Positions 5,638 to 13,337 of a DNA stretch of 23,999 nucleotides are shown piece after piece. Source of the DNA: Mesotoga sp. UBA6090 (GTDB lineage Bacteria; Thermotogota; Thermotogae; Petrotogales; Kosmotogaceae); assembly GCF_002435945.1 (NCBI RefSeq), contig NZ_DIXC01000056.1, positions 1-23,999 on the forward strand, in the 5' to 3' direction. Every line of letters starts with the position of its first letter. The stretch's first letter is position 1. The translations under genes and the position numbers were made by a program. A model generated the notes under the pieces. It did no database searches and was not told the DNA's origin. It worked only from the letters and a program-made list of their open reading frames with translations.

Positions 5638-6255
5638 CTATATGTTGATTTCCTTTCCTGCGAGCAGCTGATCGTACATCTTTCTGACTTTCTGAATGTC
5701 TTCCCAGGTCAAGCTCTTCGGTGAACCCGGCGCCCTTGAAGCATTCCTAAGAAGATAGCTGGGATGGAACATTGCAAAGACCTTTACTCCTCCGATCCAG
5801 TCGAAGAGCTGTCCTCTCACTTTGGTGATTTGGATTCCGTCCTGAGCCACGAAATATGATAGTGCTGTCGCGCCCAATGCGACAATGACCTTTGGCTTAA
5901 TTACTGCCAGCTGAGAGAGTAGATACGCTGAGCATGCCCTCTGTTCATCGGTCGTCGGCACTCTATTCTTTGGAGGCCTGCACTTCACAATATTGGTGAT
6001 AAATACATCTTGCCTCGAAAGCCCAACGGATTCCAGTATCCTCGTAAGCAGTTCGCCGGCCCTTCCCACAAAAGGTTTGCCGGAAGCGTCTTCGTCTGCC
6101 CCCGGTCCTTCGCCCACAAACACTACAGGTGTTTCGATCGAGCCTTCTCCAGGGACCGTGTTGGTTCTCGAGGAGCTAAGCGGGCAGAGATTGCAATCAC
6201 TTATCTTAGAGTTGAGCTCCAGAAGAAGCTCCTTTCTCTTTACGTAGTCAGTCAA
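5638..6255 (-). CDS. udg: Family 4 (thermostable) uracil-DNA glycosylase, Fe-S type
   Basis: This enzyme removes uracil from DNA, produced by cytosine deamination, as the first step of base excision repair. The 205-residue protein has four cysteines in the spacing of the [4Fe-4S]-binding family 4 enzymes: Cys21 and Cys24 (SDCNLCPL), Cys92 (VKCRPP) and Cys108 (RACSAY). Motif A is GEGPGADED (48-56), followed by GKPFVGRAGELL; motif B is FHPSYLLRN near residues 161-169. It matches the type first characterised from Thermotoga maritima and Archaeoglobus. The start is TTG at 6255, behind GAGGTGAG. Only 11 bases separate it from the upstream LptF-LptD fusion gene, so DNA repair and envelope genes share an operon here. 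Confidence 0.93.
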   Translation of the reverse strand: MTDYVKRKELLLELNSKISDCNLCPLSSSRTNTVPGEGSIETPVVFVGEGPGADEDASGKPFVGRAGELLTRILESVGLSRQDVFITNIVKCRPPKNRVPTTDEQRACSAYLLSQLAVIKPKVIVALGATALSYFVAQDGIQITKVRGQLFDWIGGVKVFAMFHPSYLLRNASRAPGSPKSLTWEDIQKVRKMYDQLLAGKEINI

Positions 6256-6266
6256 CAGTTCTCACC

Positions 6267-9200
6267 TCAGAATCTGAATCTGAAGAACGGAGCGCCTTTA
6301 TAAAGGCCGATCACGAAATACCTATCCTTCAGTTCCTTAATATAGTATTTCAAAGCAATTGTCTCAACAGTATCCTGGATCGTGTTGACTTCACTTCCGA
6401 AGTTAAGTCTCAGTACTACTTCCAGGGCCATACAGTGCAGATCGAAGTACATCGGTGAAATCTTCGAGGTTGATTCATCCCACTGAGAAATATCTCCGGC
6501 ATAAGTCCCAATCTCGACGAAACTTCTTCTTCCGCTTCCGTCTATTCCAAGAGAGAGCCTGTTGAGAACTCCTGGAGTATCAGAGAGCGAGCCCATCGGG
6601 AAGAAAAGTTCGTTAACGTGCATTGTGAAGTAGTAATCCTCAGCCATACGGAGTTCCATAGAGAGTCCAAACTCCTCGAACTTCGCCGTTCTACCCCCAA
6701 GCACAGTTTTATTATCGAGTTTGACGTTAGATATGCCAAAGGAGTATGCAGAATACCCGGTTTCAGACGCCGTTGAGGTCGCGACAAAGTACTCACCGAC
6801 TGAGAGAGTTGAAATCGTCAGCCGTGTCGACTGCCATATCAGGAATCTAGCCTGAGACTCTGACTTAGTGAAGTACTTTTCGGGATACTTGTACTTTGAA
6901 TCAAACTTCGTGAAATCCGTCGTGAAGTCCAGTGAAGCGGCCCTCCAGGAGACTACTCCCACCGAGAGATCATTGACCTCAAACTTCAATCTGTCGTATA
7001 TCTTTCTTGAGCCTGAAAGATAAGGATATCTGAACTTCACTCCAAGCGAGGCGAAATCTTTGATCTTGATAGAGGAACCAAAGACCAGATCCTTTAGCAT
7101 TCTTTCATCTTCAGCAACATTGGGTGAGGCATCGAACGTCCAGTCGAGAGTGAATTCAAGTTTTGTTTCGTTAGCGATTTCGAGGGTCAATCTCTCCTTG
7201 TTTACGAAATCGTCGAATTTATCCCCGCTCTGCCAGTACACTTTGCTCTCGGTCTGGTGAGAGAAAACCTCTGAATCAAAAGTGAGGGTGTAGGACGTCT
7301 CGGATGCTTTGGAAGTAACAGGCATGAAGATTGTCTCAGTCTTCTGGCCAAACTTCATTCCCCAGAACTCTACCTCTCCTTCTGTTTTCAGAAGTCCCTT
7401 ACCGAGCCAGTTCATCTCAGTGGGACTGGCAACCAGCTCTTCGTAATCCAGTTCAAGAATATAATCAGCCTTAAGGATTTCAGTTTCAATACCGGTCAAA
7501 AGCTTTCCGGGATGATCGAGACGCCATTCTTGGTTTATAAAATCGTACGTAAGAACGGGATTGTACTGTATTCCGATGTAGTACCAGTCAAAAGGTCTGA
7601 AGGTCAGTTCATTCTTTAGAGTTACGGGAATCTCGTTCTTCGTGAGTTTCCAGGCTTCATCTGAGTCATAGAAGAAGGCCATTTCGTAGGCGGGTTCCAG
7701 AACAACGCCGAGCGAAAGTGGCCCCCACTCTCCTTTGTACAATTCTATATCCTTGTAAACGCGCAGTTTCTTTCCCTCTACCTTGAAGGAACCGTCGTAC
7801 CTCGATTCAAAATAGAACTTCAATTCAATCGAAACAAATCCATCATAAAGAATGTCGAAGGGATCAATCCAGAACAACCTATCTTTATTCTTCTCGTGTT
7901 CAGAGTTGTAGTCCAGCGCGTATCTGCTGTTGATTTTCAGTTTGCCGTCTTCCGAGGCAAAAGTAAGATAGTTGCGGCCTATACCTTTGTTATCGGCAGG
8001 CATCGTTATGTTTAGCTCAGTCGTCGATGCGTCGAATGTGCTCTTGATATCTCCGCCTATCTTCAGATTACCGAGAGCAAGAAGGTATTTGTTGACCTCG
8101 AGCACGAAGTCCTCCATATTTGAAGGCATGAAAAGCTCCGTGATAGTTGCCGCATTTGAAGCCAAAGTGAAGTTCAACGACTGAACCGACATATCGGCGC
8201 CGAACAAGACACCTTCCGTCTTGACGGCAGAGGCTTTGGTCCTCAACGAGTAGAGAATATTCGGATTTATATATCTCTGACCGAAGAGTCCGTTGACCCT
8301 GAACTCCGATGTGCTCAACTTGAAGAAGCCTGCATCGATACTATCATCAGACGGTACAGTCAGGTTCTGCAGGTTGACCATCCACAGGTTCTTGTCATCG
8401 TACCTGGCGAATGCGCCGATTACATCGAGCTCCAGTTCCCAATCCTCAGGAGAGAGAAGCTGAACGTACGCAAGCTGCATCTCGGTGGCATTTAATGACT
8501 CCTTCACGGCGAATGGGTCAAGCTGAGTAACCTTGTTCTTCACAATACTCTCCCCAAGGTTTATTCCACTGAAGGGAGTCTGGAGCTCTTTCAGCGAGGG
8601 GCCGGTCAGATATAGTGCACCGCCCTGAATTCTTAGCAATTCAAAAACAGGCTTGAGCAGCACATATGCGCCGTAGCTCGTTTCCTTCTGCTGTCCGAAC
8701 TGCCCAAACAACTCTATATCTCCCAAAGGAGTGTAGAGAACAGACTTTGCGGTAAAGGCGTCTTCGGTTGACATCCAGTTTCTGTACCAAGTCCCCTGAA
8801 GTAGCAGCCAGTCGAGTTCGAGATACCTAACCGTGATCCTTGTCTCGGCATCGGCTATACCGCTCAGGTCAACATCAAACGGTCTTCTATCGGGATCATC
8901 TAATGGGAAGTAATAGGCCGGCAGATAGAAAACCGGGACGTTGCCGATATACATCAACAAGTTCTGAACGGACATGCCCTTTCCCGGCACCACAACGGCC
9001 GATGAGACTCTGAAGCGATAATGCGGATGTTCCTGGTCGCAAGTCGTTACATACCCCTCGCTCATGTTCATTGTCGGCGATGCTTCTATCGTAGACTGTA
9101 CATAGTCTCCGTAGACATAGAGTGGAACCTTGGAGCCAGTCTTCGATGTGTCGCCTCTTGCCGCAGGGACTTCAATTTCCGTTCGCGAAAAAACCTGTAT

Positions 9201-10619
9201 ACTTTCGACTCGTTCATTGGTAAGATCTAGAATCAGTCTATCCGAAAGAATAGTGGTCTCGTCGCTCAACATCTTCACGTTTCCCCAGAAGGAGATCGAT
9301 TCGGGAGTCGAATCGACGTTAAGAATTGAGGCATTGGAAGCTTCAATCGTGGCGGTCATTGTGTCGCTGACATATTCGACAGTAACACCGTCACCAAGAA
9401 GTATTTCCCTTCCGTTCTTCGTTCCTACGATTGTACCTCCAACGATCCTTATATCCGACCCCTGAAGCAGACCGGGAACCAGCAGTATCAATAAAATTGC
9501 CGATACTTTGAGTATTCTAGTGAAAAACTCCGACAGTCTGTAGCTTGCCTTTGTATCTATAAGCGAGTAAATCACTACGCCAAGGATAGAGAAGACGATG
9601 TTTGGTATCCAGGGCGCCAGAGAAGGGTTGATTAGGTTTTCCTTTCCCATGCCGCTGAGCCAGGCTCCAGAACCCTGATATATGACTACTAGAAGAAAAG
9701 TCAGTATCACGGACCAGGATTTCGACTGAAGATTGAACATCAGCGAAACAGGTACTCCAAGAAGAACTATGACAAGCGGAGCTATCGACATCGAATACTT
9801 TTCTTGAAGAGCAACTTCAAGAGATGAAGTATTTATACCTGTCTTCTTGAAGGCCTGTATGTCTTCTCTCAACTCGGCGCTAGTCTTCTCCTTAGGTGAC
9901 TTGAAACTTGCAAGATAGCGCTCGATATCATCGTCAATCTCAAACTCTGCCGTATCGAACTGCATCTCCACACCGAGAAATCCGGAAGCATCCGTCTGGT
10001 AGATCTTCGCGTTGCTGAGTATCCACTTGTTTGATGAGATAACTGCACTTTCTGCCGTGGTCAACGTTACCTGGCCTCTCGACATTTCATAAATCGAGAC
10101 GGTTTTTAGTTCCTTTGTTTTCTGATCTATTCTTCTAACGTAGATCATTCTTCCCTGGCTGTCTTGCATGAAGACGTTTTCCTTGAGGGTTACTTCGGGC
10201 TGTTTATAAACAAACCTTGCCATCGCTTCGCTAGCCTTAGTGGAGGCCGTGGGAACAAGATAGTCGTTCAACAGGTAAGCGAATCCGCTGAAAACCACTC
10301 CTATCAGCAAGAAGGGTATTACCAGTCGCTTAAGAGAGATCCCGTGCGTCTGAAGAGCAATCAGTTCGTTATCGGAACGCATTCTCGAGAGCACCCAGAA
10401 AATTGCGAGCAGAATTCCAACGGGAATTCCAAGAACTATGAACTCAGGAAGGTTGTAGTAGATTAAGAGGAAGAGCTTGTCGATTCCGACCTTATACCTG
10501 ATAATCAAATCCGAGAGGTAGTAAAGCAACTCCAGACTAACAAAAATTATAAACCCTGCAAGACCCACAAAAATCGCACCTAATGCCTGAGCTCCTATGT
10601 ACTTCAAAAGAGTCTTCAA
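6267..10619 (-). CDS. Giant LptF/LptG permease fused to LptA/OstA and LptD-like barrel domains
   Basis: The 1450-residue protein joins parts that are separate in Gram-negative bacteria. Residues 1-355 are a YjgP/YjgQ (LptF/LptG) permease: membrane segments near 7-30, 50-78 and 98-119, a periplasmic beta-jellyroll near 125-270, then segments near 276-297, 302-320 and 336-354. A seventh hydrophobic stretch (366-386, RILKVSAILLILLVPGLLQG) looks like a signal peptide. Residues 388-500 are an OstA/LptA-like beta module. From about 520 the LptD signature follows (YVTTCDQEHPHYRFR, then NVPVFYLPAYYFP), then about 860 residues rich in alternating beta strands, ending APFFRFRF. There are only two cysteines, 527 and 1396. 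The start is TTG, with AGGTGA overlapping the phoU stop region. Role by family: ATP-driven lipid or glycolipid export to the outer layer (toga), with LptB-type ATPase partners encoded elsewhere. The cargo is unknown. No frameshift is seen at the junction. Confidence 0.85.
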   Translation of the reverse strand: MKTLLKYIGAQALGAIFVGLAGFIIFVSLELLYYLSDLIIRYKVGIDKLFLLIYYNLPEFIVLGIPVGILLAIFWVLSRMRSDNELIALQTHGISLKRLVIPFLLIGVVFSGFAYLLNDYLVPTASTKASEAMARFVYKQPEVTLKENVFMQDSQGRMIYVRRIDQKTKELKTVSIYEMSRGQVTLTTAESAVISSNKWILSNAKIYQTDASGFLGVEMQFDTAEFEIDDDIERYLASFKSPKEKTSAELREDIQAFKKTGINTSSLEVALQEKYSMSIAPLVIVLLGVPVSLMFNLQSKSWSVILTFLLVVIYQGSGAWLSGMGKENLINPSLAPWIPNIVFSILGVVIYSLIDTKASYRLSEFFTRILKVSAILLILLVPGLLQGSDIRIVGGTIVGTKNGREILLGDGVTVEYVSDTMTATIEASNASILNVDSTPESISFWGNVKMLSDETTILSDRLILDLTNERVESIQVFSRTEIEVPAARGDTSKTGSKVPLYVYGDYVQSTIEASPTMNMSEGYVTTCDQEHPHYRFRVSSAVVVPGKGMSVQNLLMYIGNVPVFYLPAYYFPLDDPDRRPFDVDLSGIADAETRITVRYLELDWLLLQGTWYRNWMSTEDAFTAKSVLYTPLGDIELFGQFGQQKETSYGAYVLLKPVFELLRIQGGALYLTGPSLKELQTPFSGINLGESIVKNKVTQLDPFAVKESLNATEMQLAYVQLLSPEDWELELDVIGAFARYDDKNLWMVNLQNLTVPSDDSIDAGFFKLSTSEFRVNGLFGQRYINPNILYSLRTKASAVKTEGVLFGADMSVQSLNFTLASNAATITELFMPSNMEDFVLEVNKYLLALGNLKIGGDIKSTFDASTTELNITMPADNKGIGRNYLTFASEDGKLKINSRYALDYNSEHEKNKDRLFWIDPFDILYDGFVSIELKFYFESRYDGSFKVEGKKLRVYKDIELYKGEWGPLSLGVVLEPAYEMAFFYDSDEAWKLTKNEIPVTLKNELTFRPFDWYYIGIQYNPVLTYDFINQEWRLDHPGKLLTGIETEILKADYILELDYEELVASPTEMNWLGKGLLKTEGEVEFWGMKFGQKTETIFMPVTSKASETSYTLTFDSEVFSHQTESKVYWQSGDKFDDFVNKERLTLEIANETKLEFTLDWTFDASPNVAEDERMLKDLVFGSSIKIKDFASLGVKFRYPYLSGSRKIYDRLKFEVNDLSVGVVSWRAASLDFTTDFTKFDSKYKYPEKYFTKSESQARFLIWQSTRLTISTLSVGEYFVATSTASETGYSAYSFGISNVKLDNKTVLGGRTAKFEEFGLSMELRMAEDYYFTMHVNELFFPMGSLSDTPGVLNRLSLGIDGSGRRSFVEIGTYAGDISQWDESTSKISPMYFDLHCMALEVVLRLNFGSEVNTIQDTVETIALKYYIKELKDRYFVIGLYKGAPFFRFRF

Positions 10620-10625
10620 GAAGAA

Positions 10626-11327
10626 TCACCTCTCGCCATTCTGGGTTCCGAAATCGACAGGCTGAAAGTTATCGTTTACACATCTATAATATCTACCAGT
10701 ATCAATATATACAGCAGCTTCCATCAGTTCTGTAGATAGATCGGCGATTTCTTCGAGAGCACTGAAAATCATCATAAGGTCAAGCGCTCTGCTGATTATC
10801 GAAGGCGACTCCTCGCAGTATTTGACGAGATCTACCTTCACCTCTTCCTGGATCCTGTCAACAAAGTCATCGTTCTTGCATAGCCTGACTGCCTCAGACA
10901 GAGAAGGATCGACTAGATTGTCGATCGCGCCCTTCGCCATTATCGACACCAATTCAAACATAGTCTTTAGCTTCTCGTGATAACCGATCGGCGGCCTCTT
11001 CGTCAGTGAGAGACTTCTCTCGCAAATGAAGACACACTTGTCGCCTATCCGTTCAAGCGTGCTCACAATGTTCATCGAGAGGGTAAGAAGCCTCAGCTCT
11101 TTGCCAGTCGGAGTCAATATACCCGTAAGCCCAATTATCATCGCCTGCAACTCCACCTGATGATAGTCTATGACAGAGTCCGAATAGATCACGTCTCTTG
11201 CCTGGTGTTCATTTCTCTCGAGAACTGCTACGGCTGTCTTGTTGAATATGCTCTGCACATATCTGGCCATTCTGAGGATCTCGATCCTCAAGTTGCCGAT
11301 TCTTTCGAGGCCGACTTTAGATATCAT
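10626..11327 (-). CDS. phoU: PhoU-domain protein
   Basis: The 233-residue, all-helical protein contains two PhoU-type three-helix repeats. Signatures are TLSMNIVSTLERIGDKCVFI in the first repeat and MMIFSALEEIADLSTELME in the second; the E-R-I-G-D and E-x-I-A-D blocks are the metal-binding acidic motifs of PhoU. PhoU proteins regulate phosphate uptake (Pst transporter and PhoR kinase) or modulate Na/phosphate symporters. No pst, phoB or phoR gene is in the window, so its partner is unknown. The start ATG at 11327 overlaps the nadK stop by 11 bases and follows GGGGGG at moderate distance. An in-frame TTG at 11345 has no clear Shine-Dalgarno site and is less likely. The lptF-lptD fusion begins seven bases after the stop. 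Confidence 0.8.
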   Translation of the reverse strand: MISKVGLERIGNLRIEILRMARYVQSIFNKTAVAVLERNEHQARDVIYSDSVIDYHQVELQAMIIGLTGILTPTGKELRLLTLSMNIVSTLERIGDKCVFICERSLSLTKRPPIGYHEKLKTMFELVSIMAKGAIDNLVDPSLSEAVRLCKNDDFVDRIQEEVKVDLVKYCEESPSIISRALDLMMIFSALEEIADLSTELMEAAVYIDTGRYYRCVNDNFQPVDFGTQNGER

Positions 11328-12135
11328 CTCGTAGACGCCCCCCAAATGCCAGCTTTTTCTTCAGCAGAGCGACGAAGTCGAAGCTCCCTTCACGCAGAAG
11401 AGAAACGCTCTTCTCTGAAAGGCCGACTTCGATCCTGTCCCCTGTCCTGATTTTAGATATGAGACTACCATCTATGTAGGCTTCAAGAGGGAAGCCTTTG
11501 TCTTGTCTCACTTCCAATTTGACTTTTCTTGTCGCCGCAAGAACTACCGATCCAACAAAAGGGTTGTGAGGGCAAATAGGTGTAACTTGAAAGCAGCTCG
11601 CATCGGGATCGACAAGGGCTCCACCCGCTGCCATTGCATAGGCAGTTGAACCGGTATTTGTCGCGAAGATTACTCCATCGCCGACAACCGAATAACTGCT
11701 CTGTCCACAAATGTTGATGTTGAAAGAGACAGTTCTGCTCGGTGAAGAACGTTCAACAACGCAGTCGTTGAGCGCATATCTAGTAGCATTTCCGATCTTG
11801 ATCTCCATCACATTTCTCCTGATACTCTGTAGTCTGTCTTCAAGTAAGAGATCGAGCACCGTATGAAGCATGCTAAGCTCAAAGGCAGCCAGAAAGCCCA
11901 CACTTCCCACCCTGAAACTCATTACAGGGAGATCATTCATGATTGCCATCGGTATTGCCTTCAGGACGGTTCCGTCTCCTCCGAAGGTGAGGATAACCTC
12001 GGCCTCTAGCGGCAAACACGAGATTCCGTCCTCACAAAGCGAAGTCTCTATGCCATGAGATTCGATTTCCTTTGAAAGCCAATCTAACGTCTCGGAAGAA
12101 ATTCTTGTCTTGTTGTAGAAAACTGCTGCCTTCAT
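11317..12135 (-). CDS. nadK: NAD kinase
   Basis: NAD kinase phosphorylates NAD to NADP in the cytoplasm. The 272-residue protein has the catalytic GGDGT motif (52-56), the NAD-binding NDCVVE segment (123-128), and the block VVGDGVIFATNTGSTAYAMA (150-169) with the conserved TGSTAY. VTPICPHNPF (184-193) is the usual C-terminal domain motif. The start ATG at 12135 has GGGGTGAG at ideal spacing; an in-frame GTG three codons upstream lies inside that Shine-Dalgarno sequence and is rejected. It is separated from ruvB by about 140 bases, so a new promoter may lie there, but only weak matches are visible (TTGCAG about 17 bases before CATTAT on the minus strand). Confidence 0.94.
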   Translation of the reverse strand: MKAAVFYNKTRISSETLDWLSKEIESHGIETSLCEDGISCLPLEAEVILTFGGDGTVLKAIPMAIMNDLPVMSFRVGSVGFLAAFELSMLHTVLDLLLEDRLQSIRRNVMEIKIGNATRYALNDCVVERSSPSRTVSFNINICGQSSYSVVGDGVIFATNTGSTAYAMAAGGALVDPDASCFQVTPICPHNPFVGSVVLAATRKVKLEVRQDKGFPLEAYIDGSLISKIRTGDRIEVGLSEKSVSLLREGSFDFVALLKKKLAFGGRLRDDI

Positions 12136-12279
12136 AACTCTCACCCCGTAATTACTAAGAAACGACTGCGAAAATCGTTAAATAATGATAAACGCTCTTC
12201 CGAACTGCAAAGGCCTGGGAACTCAATAGACCAGTCGGAACTCTCACTCCTTCGGTTCCTACAAGAGGAGGCATCCATT

Positions 12280-13329
12280 CTATTCCTCTGCCTCGTCTCT
12301 CTGGTCGACGTAGTTCCACAGTTCGGAGGTCTTCCCCTTTAGAGGAAGTCCCAGGTGCCGGTATGCCTTTTCGGTGACCATCCTGCCCCGATTTGTCCGG
12401 ACCAGGAAGCCGCTCTGAAGCAAGAAAGGCTCGTAAACTTCACTGATTGTTTCAGGTTCGATTCCAATTGAGGCTGCAATAGCCTTTACACCTGCCGGTC
12501 CCCCATTATAGCTCTCAATCAGGACCCCGAGCAACCTCTTATCCATTGAATCAAGGCCTTCTTCGTCTATGGAGAGCAATGTCATTGCCGACTCGACGGT
12601 ATTCACAGTAATTTCGTTTTCACCCTCAACAGTTACTATATCCCGTACCCGTCTAAGCAATCTATTGGCTATCCTGGGAGTACCACGCGACCTTCTTGCA
12701 AGTAAAAGGGCTGCATCCTCCCTTATCGAAGTTCCTAAAAGAGTGGCCGATCTGATGATTATCTGTTTCAAGTCTTTGTCGGGGTAGAACTCCATCTCGA
12801 GTATCATTCCGAAACGATTCCTCAATGGAGCACCTATGAAGCCGCTTCGCGTTGTGGCTCCGACGAGTGTAAAGGGATTCAAATCTAGACGGATCGATCT
12901 CGCGCTAGGACCCTTCCCGATCATTATGTCCAGTTGAAAGTCCTCCATCGCCGAGTAGAGAATCTCTTCAACGCTTCTGTTCAACCTGTGGATCTCATCT
13001 ATGAAAAGTACATCGTCGCGCTCTAGTCCCGTCAAGATGGCTGCCAAATCACCCTGCTTCTCAATTACCGGCCCCGAGGTGACATAGATCTCGCTCCCAA
13101 GTTCATTTGCAATGATGTGGGCGAGTGTCGTCTTCCCCAGTCCGGGAGGCCCGGCAAGCAGAACATGATCAAGTGCCTCATGACGCACCCTGGCCGCTTC
13201 GATGGCAATTCGCAATCTTCGCCTTATCTGGGACTGACCGATATACTCCTTAAGATTCTTGGGTCTCAGGCTCTTAATTGAGTTATCTTCCCGTACCTCG
13301 CCCGGAGTAAGAAAACGTTCCTCTTCCAT
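12280..13329 (-). CDS. ruvB: Holliday junction branch migration helicase RuvB
   Basis: RuvB is the ring ATPase that, with RuvA, drives branch migration of Holliday junctions before RuvC cleavage. The 349-residue protein has Walker A GPPGLGKTT (60-68), Walker B DVLFIDEIHRL (106-116), sensor 1 VGATTRSGFIGAPLRNRFG with the arginine finger, and a C-terminal winged helix (YNGGPAGVKAIAASIGIE, then GRMVTEKAY). Length is normal. The ATG at 13329 is preceded by TAGGAGG, which uses the last bases of asnS, so the two are co-transcribed. ruvA and ruvC are not in the window, as is common in bacteria with scattered ruv genes. Confidence 0.96.
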   Translation of the reverse strand: MEEERFLTPGEVREDNSIKSLRPKNLKEYIGQSQIRRRLRIAIEAARVRHEALDHVLLAGPPGLGKTTLAHIIANELGSEIYVTSGPVIEKQGDLAAILTGLERDDVLFIDEIHRLNRSVEEILYSAMEDFQLDIMIGKGPSARSIRLDLNPFTLVGATTRSGFIGAPLRNRFGMILEMEFYPDKDLKQIIIRSATLLGTSIREDAALLLARRSRGTPRIANRLLRRVRDIVTVEGENEITVNTVESAMTLLSIDEEGLDSMDKRLLGVLIESYNGGPAGVKAIAASIGIEPETISEVYEPFLLQSGFLVRTNRGRMVTEKAYRHLGLPLKGKTSELWNYVDQRDEAEE

Positions 13330-13337
13330 AAGACCTC

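Noticed and set aside
6267..10619. Fusion caused by a lost stop codon or frameshift between two genes
   Set aside because: The frame is continuous through the junction near residues 355-390. The linking segment is a plausible membrane helix and there is no leftover Shine-Dalgarno or start arrangement pointing to a recent break. Only one consensus sequence is available, so assembly error is not formally excluded.
11328..11345. Upstream TTG start for phoU
   Set aside because: No Shine-Dalgarno site before it, and it lengthens the overlap with nadK; the GGGGGG run lies between it and the ATG at 11327.
12136..12279. Terminator or RNA element between ruvB and nadK
   Set aside because: Only a 5-bp GGAAC/GTTCC pair is visible, with no T-run, and promoter matches are weak. 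I see nothing I can name there with confidence.
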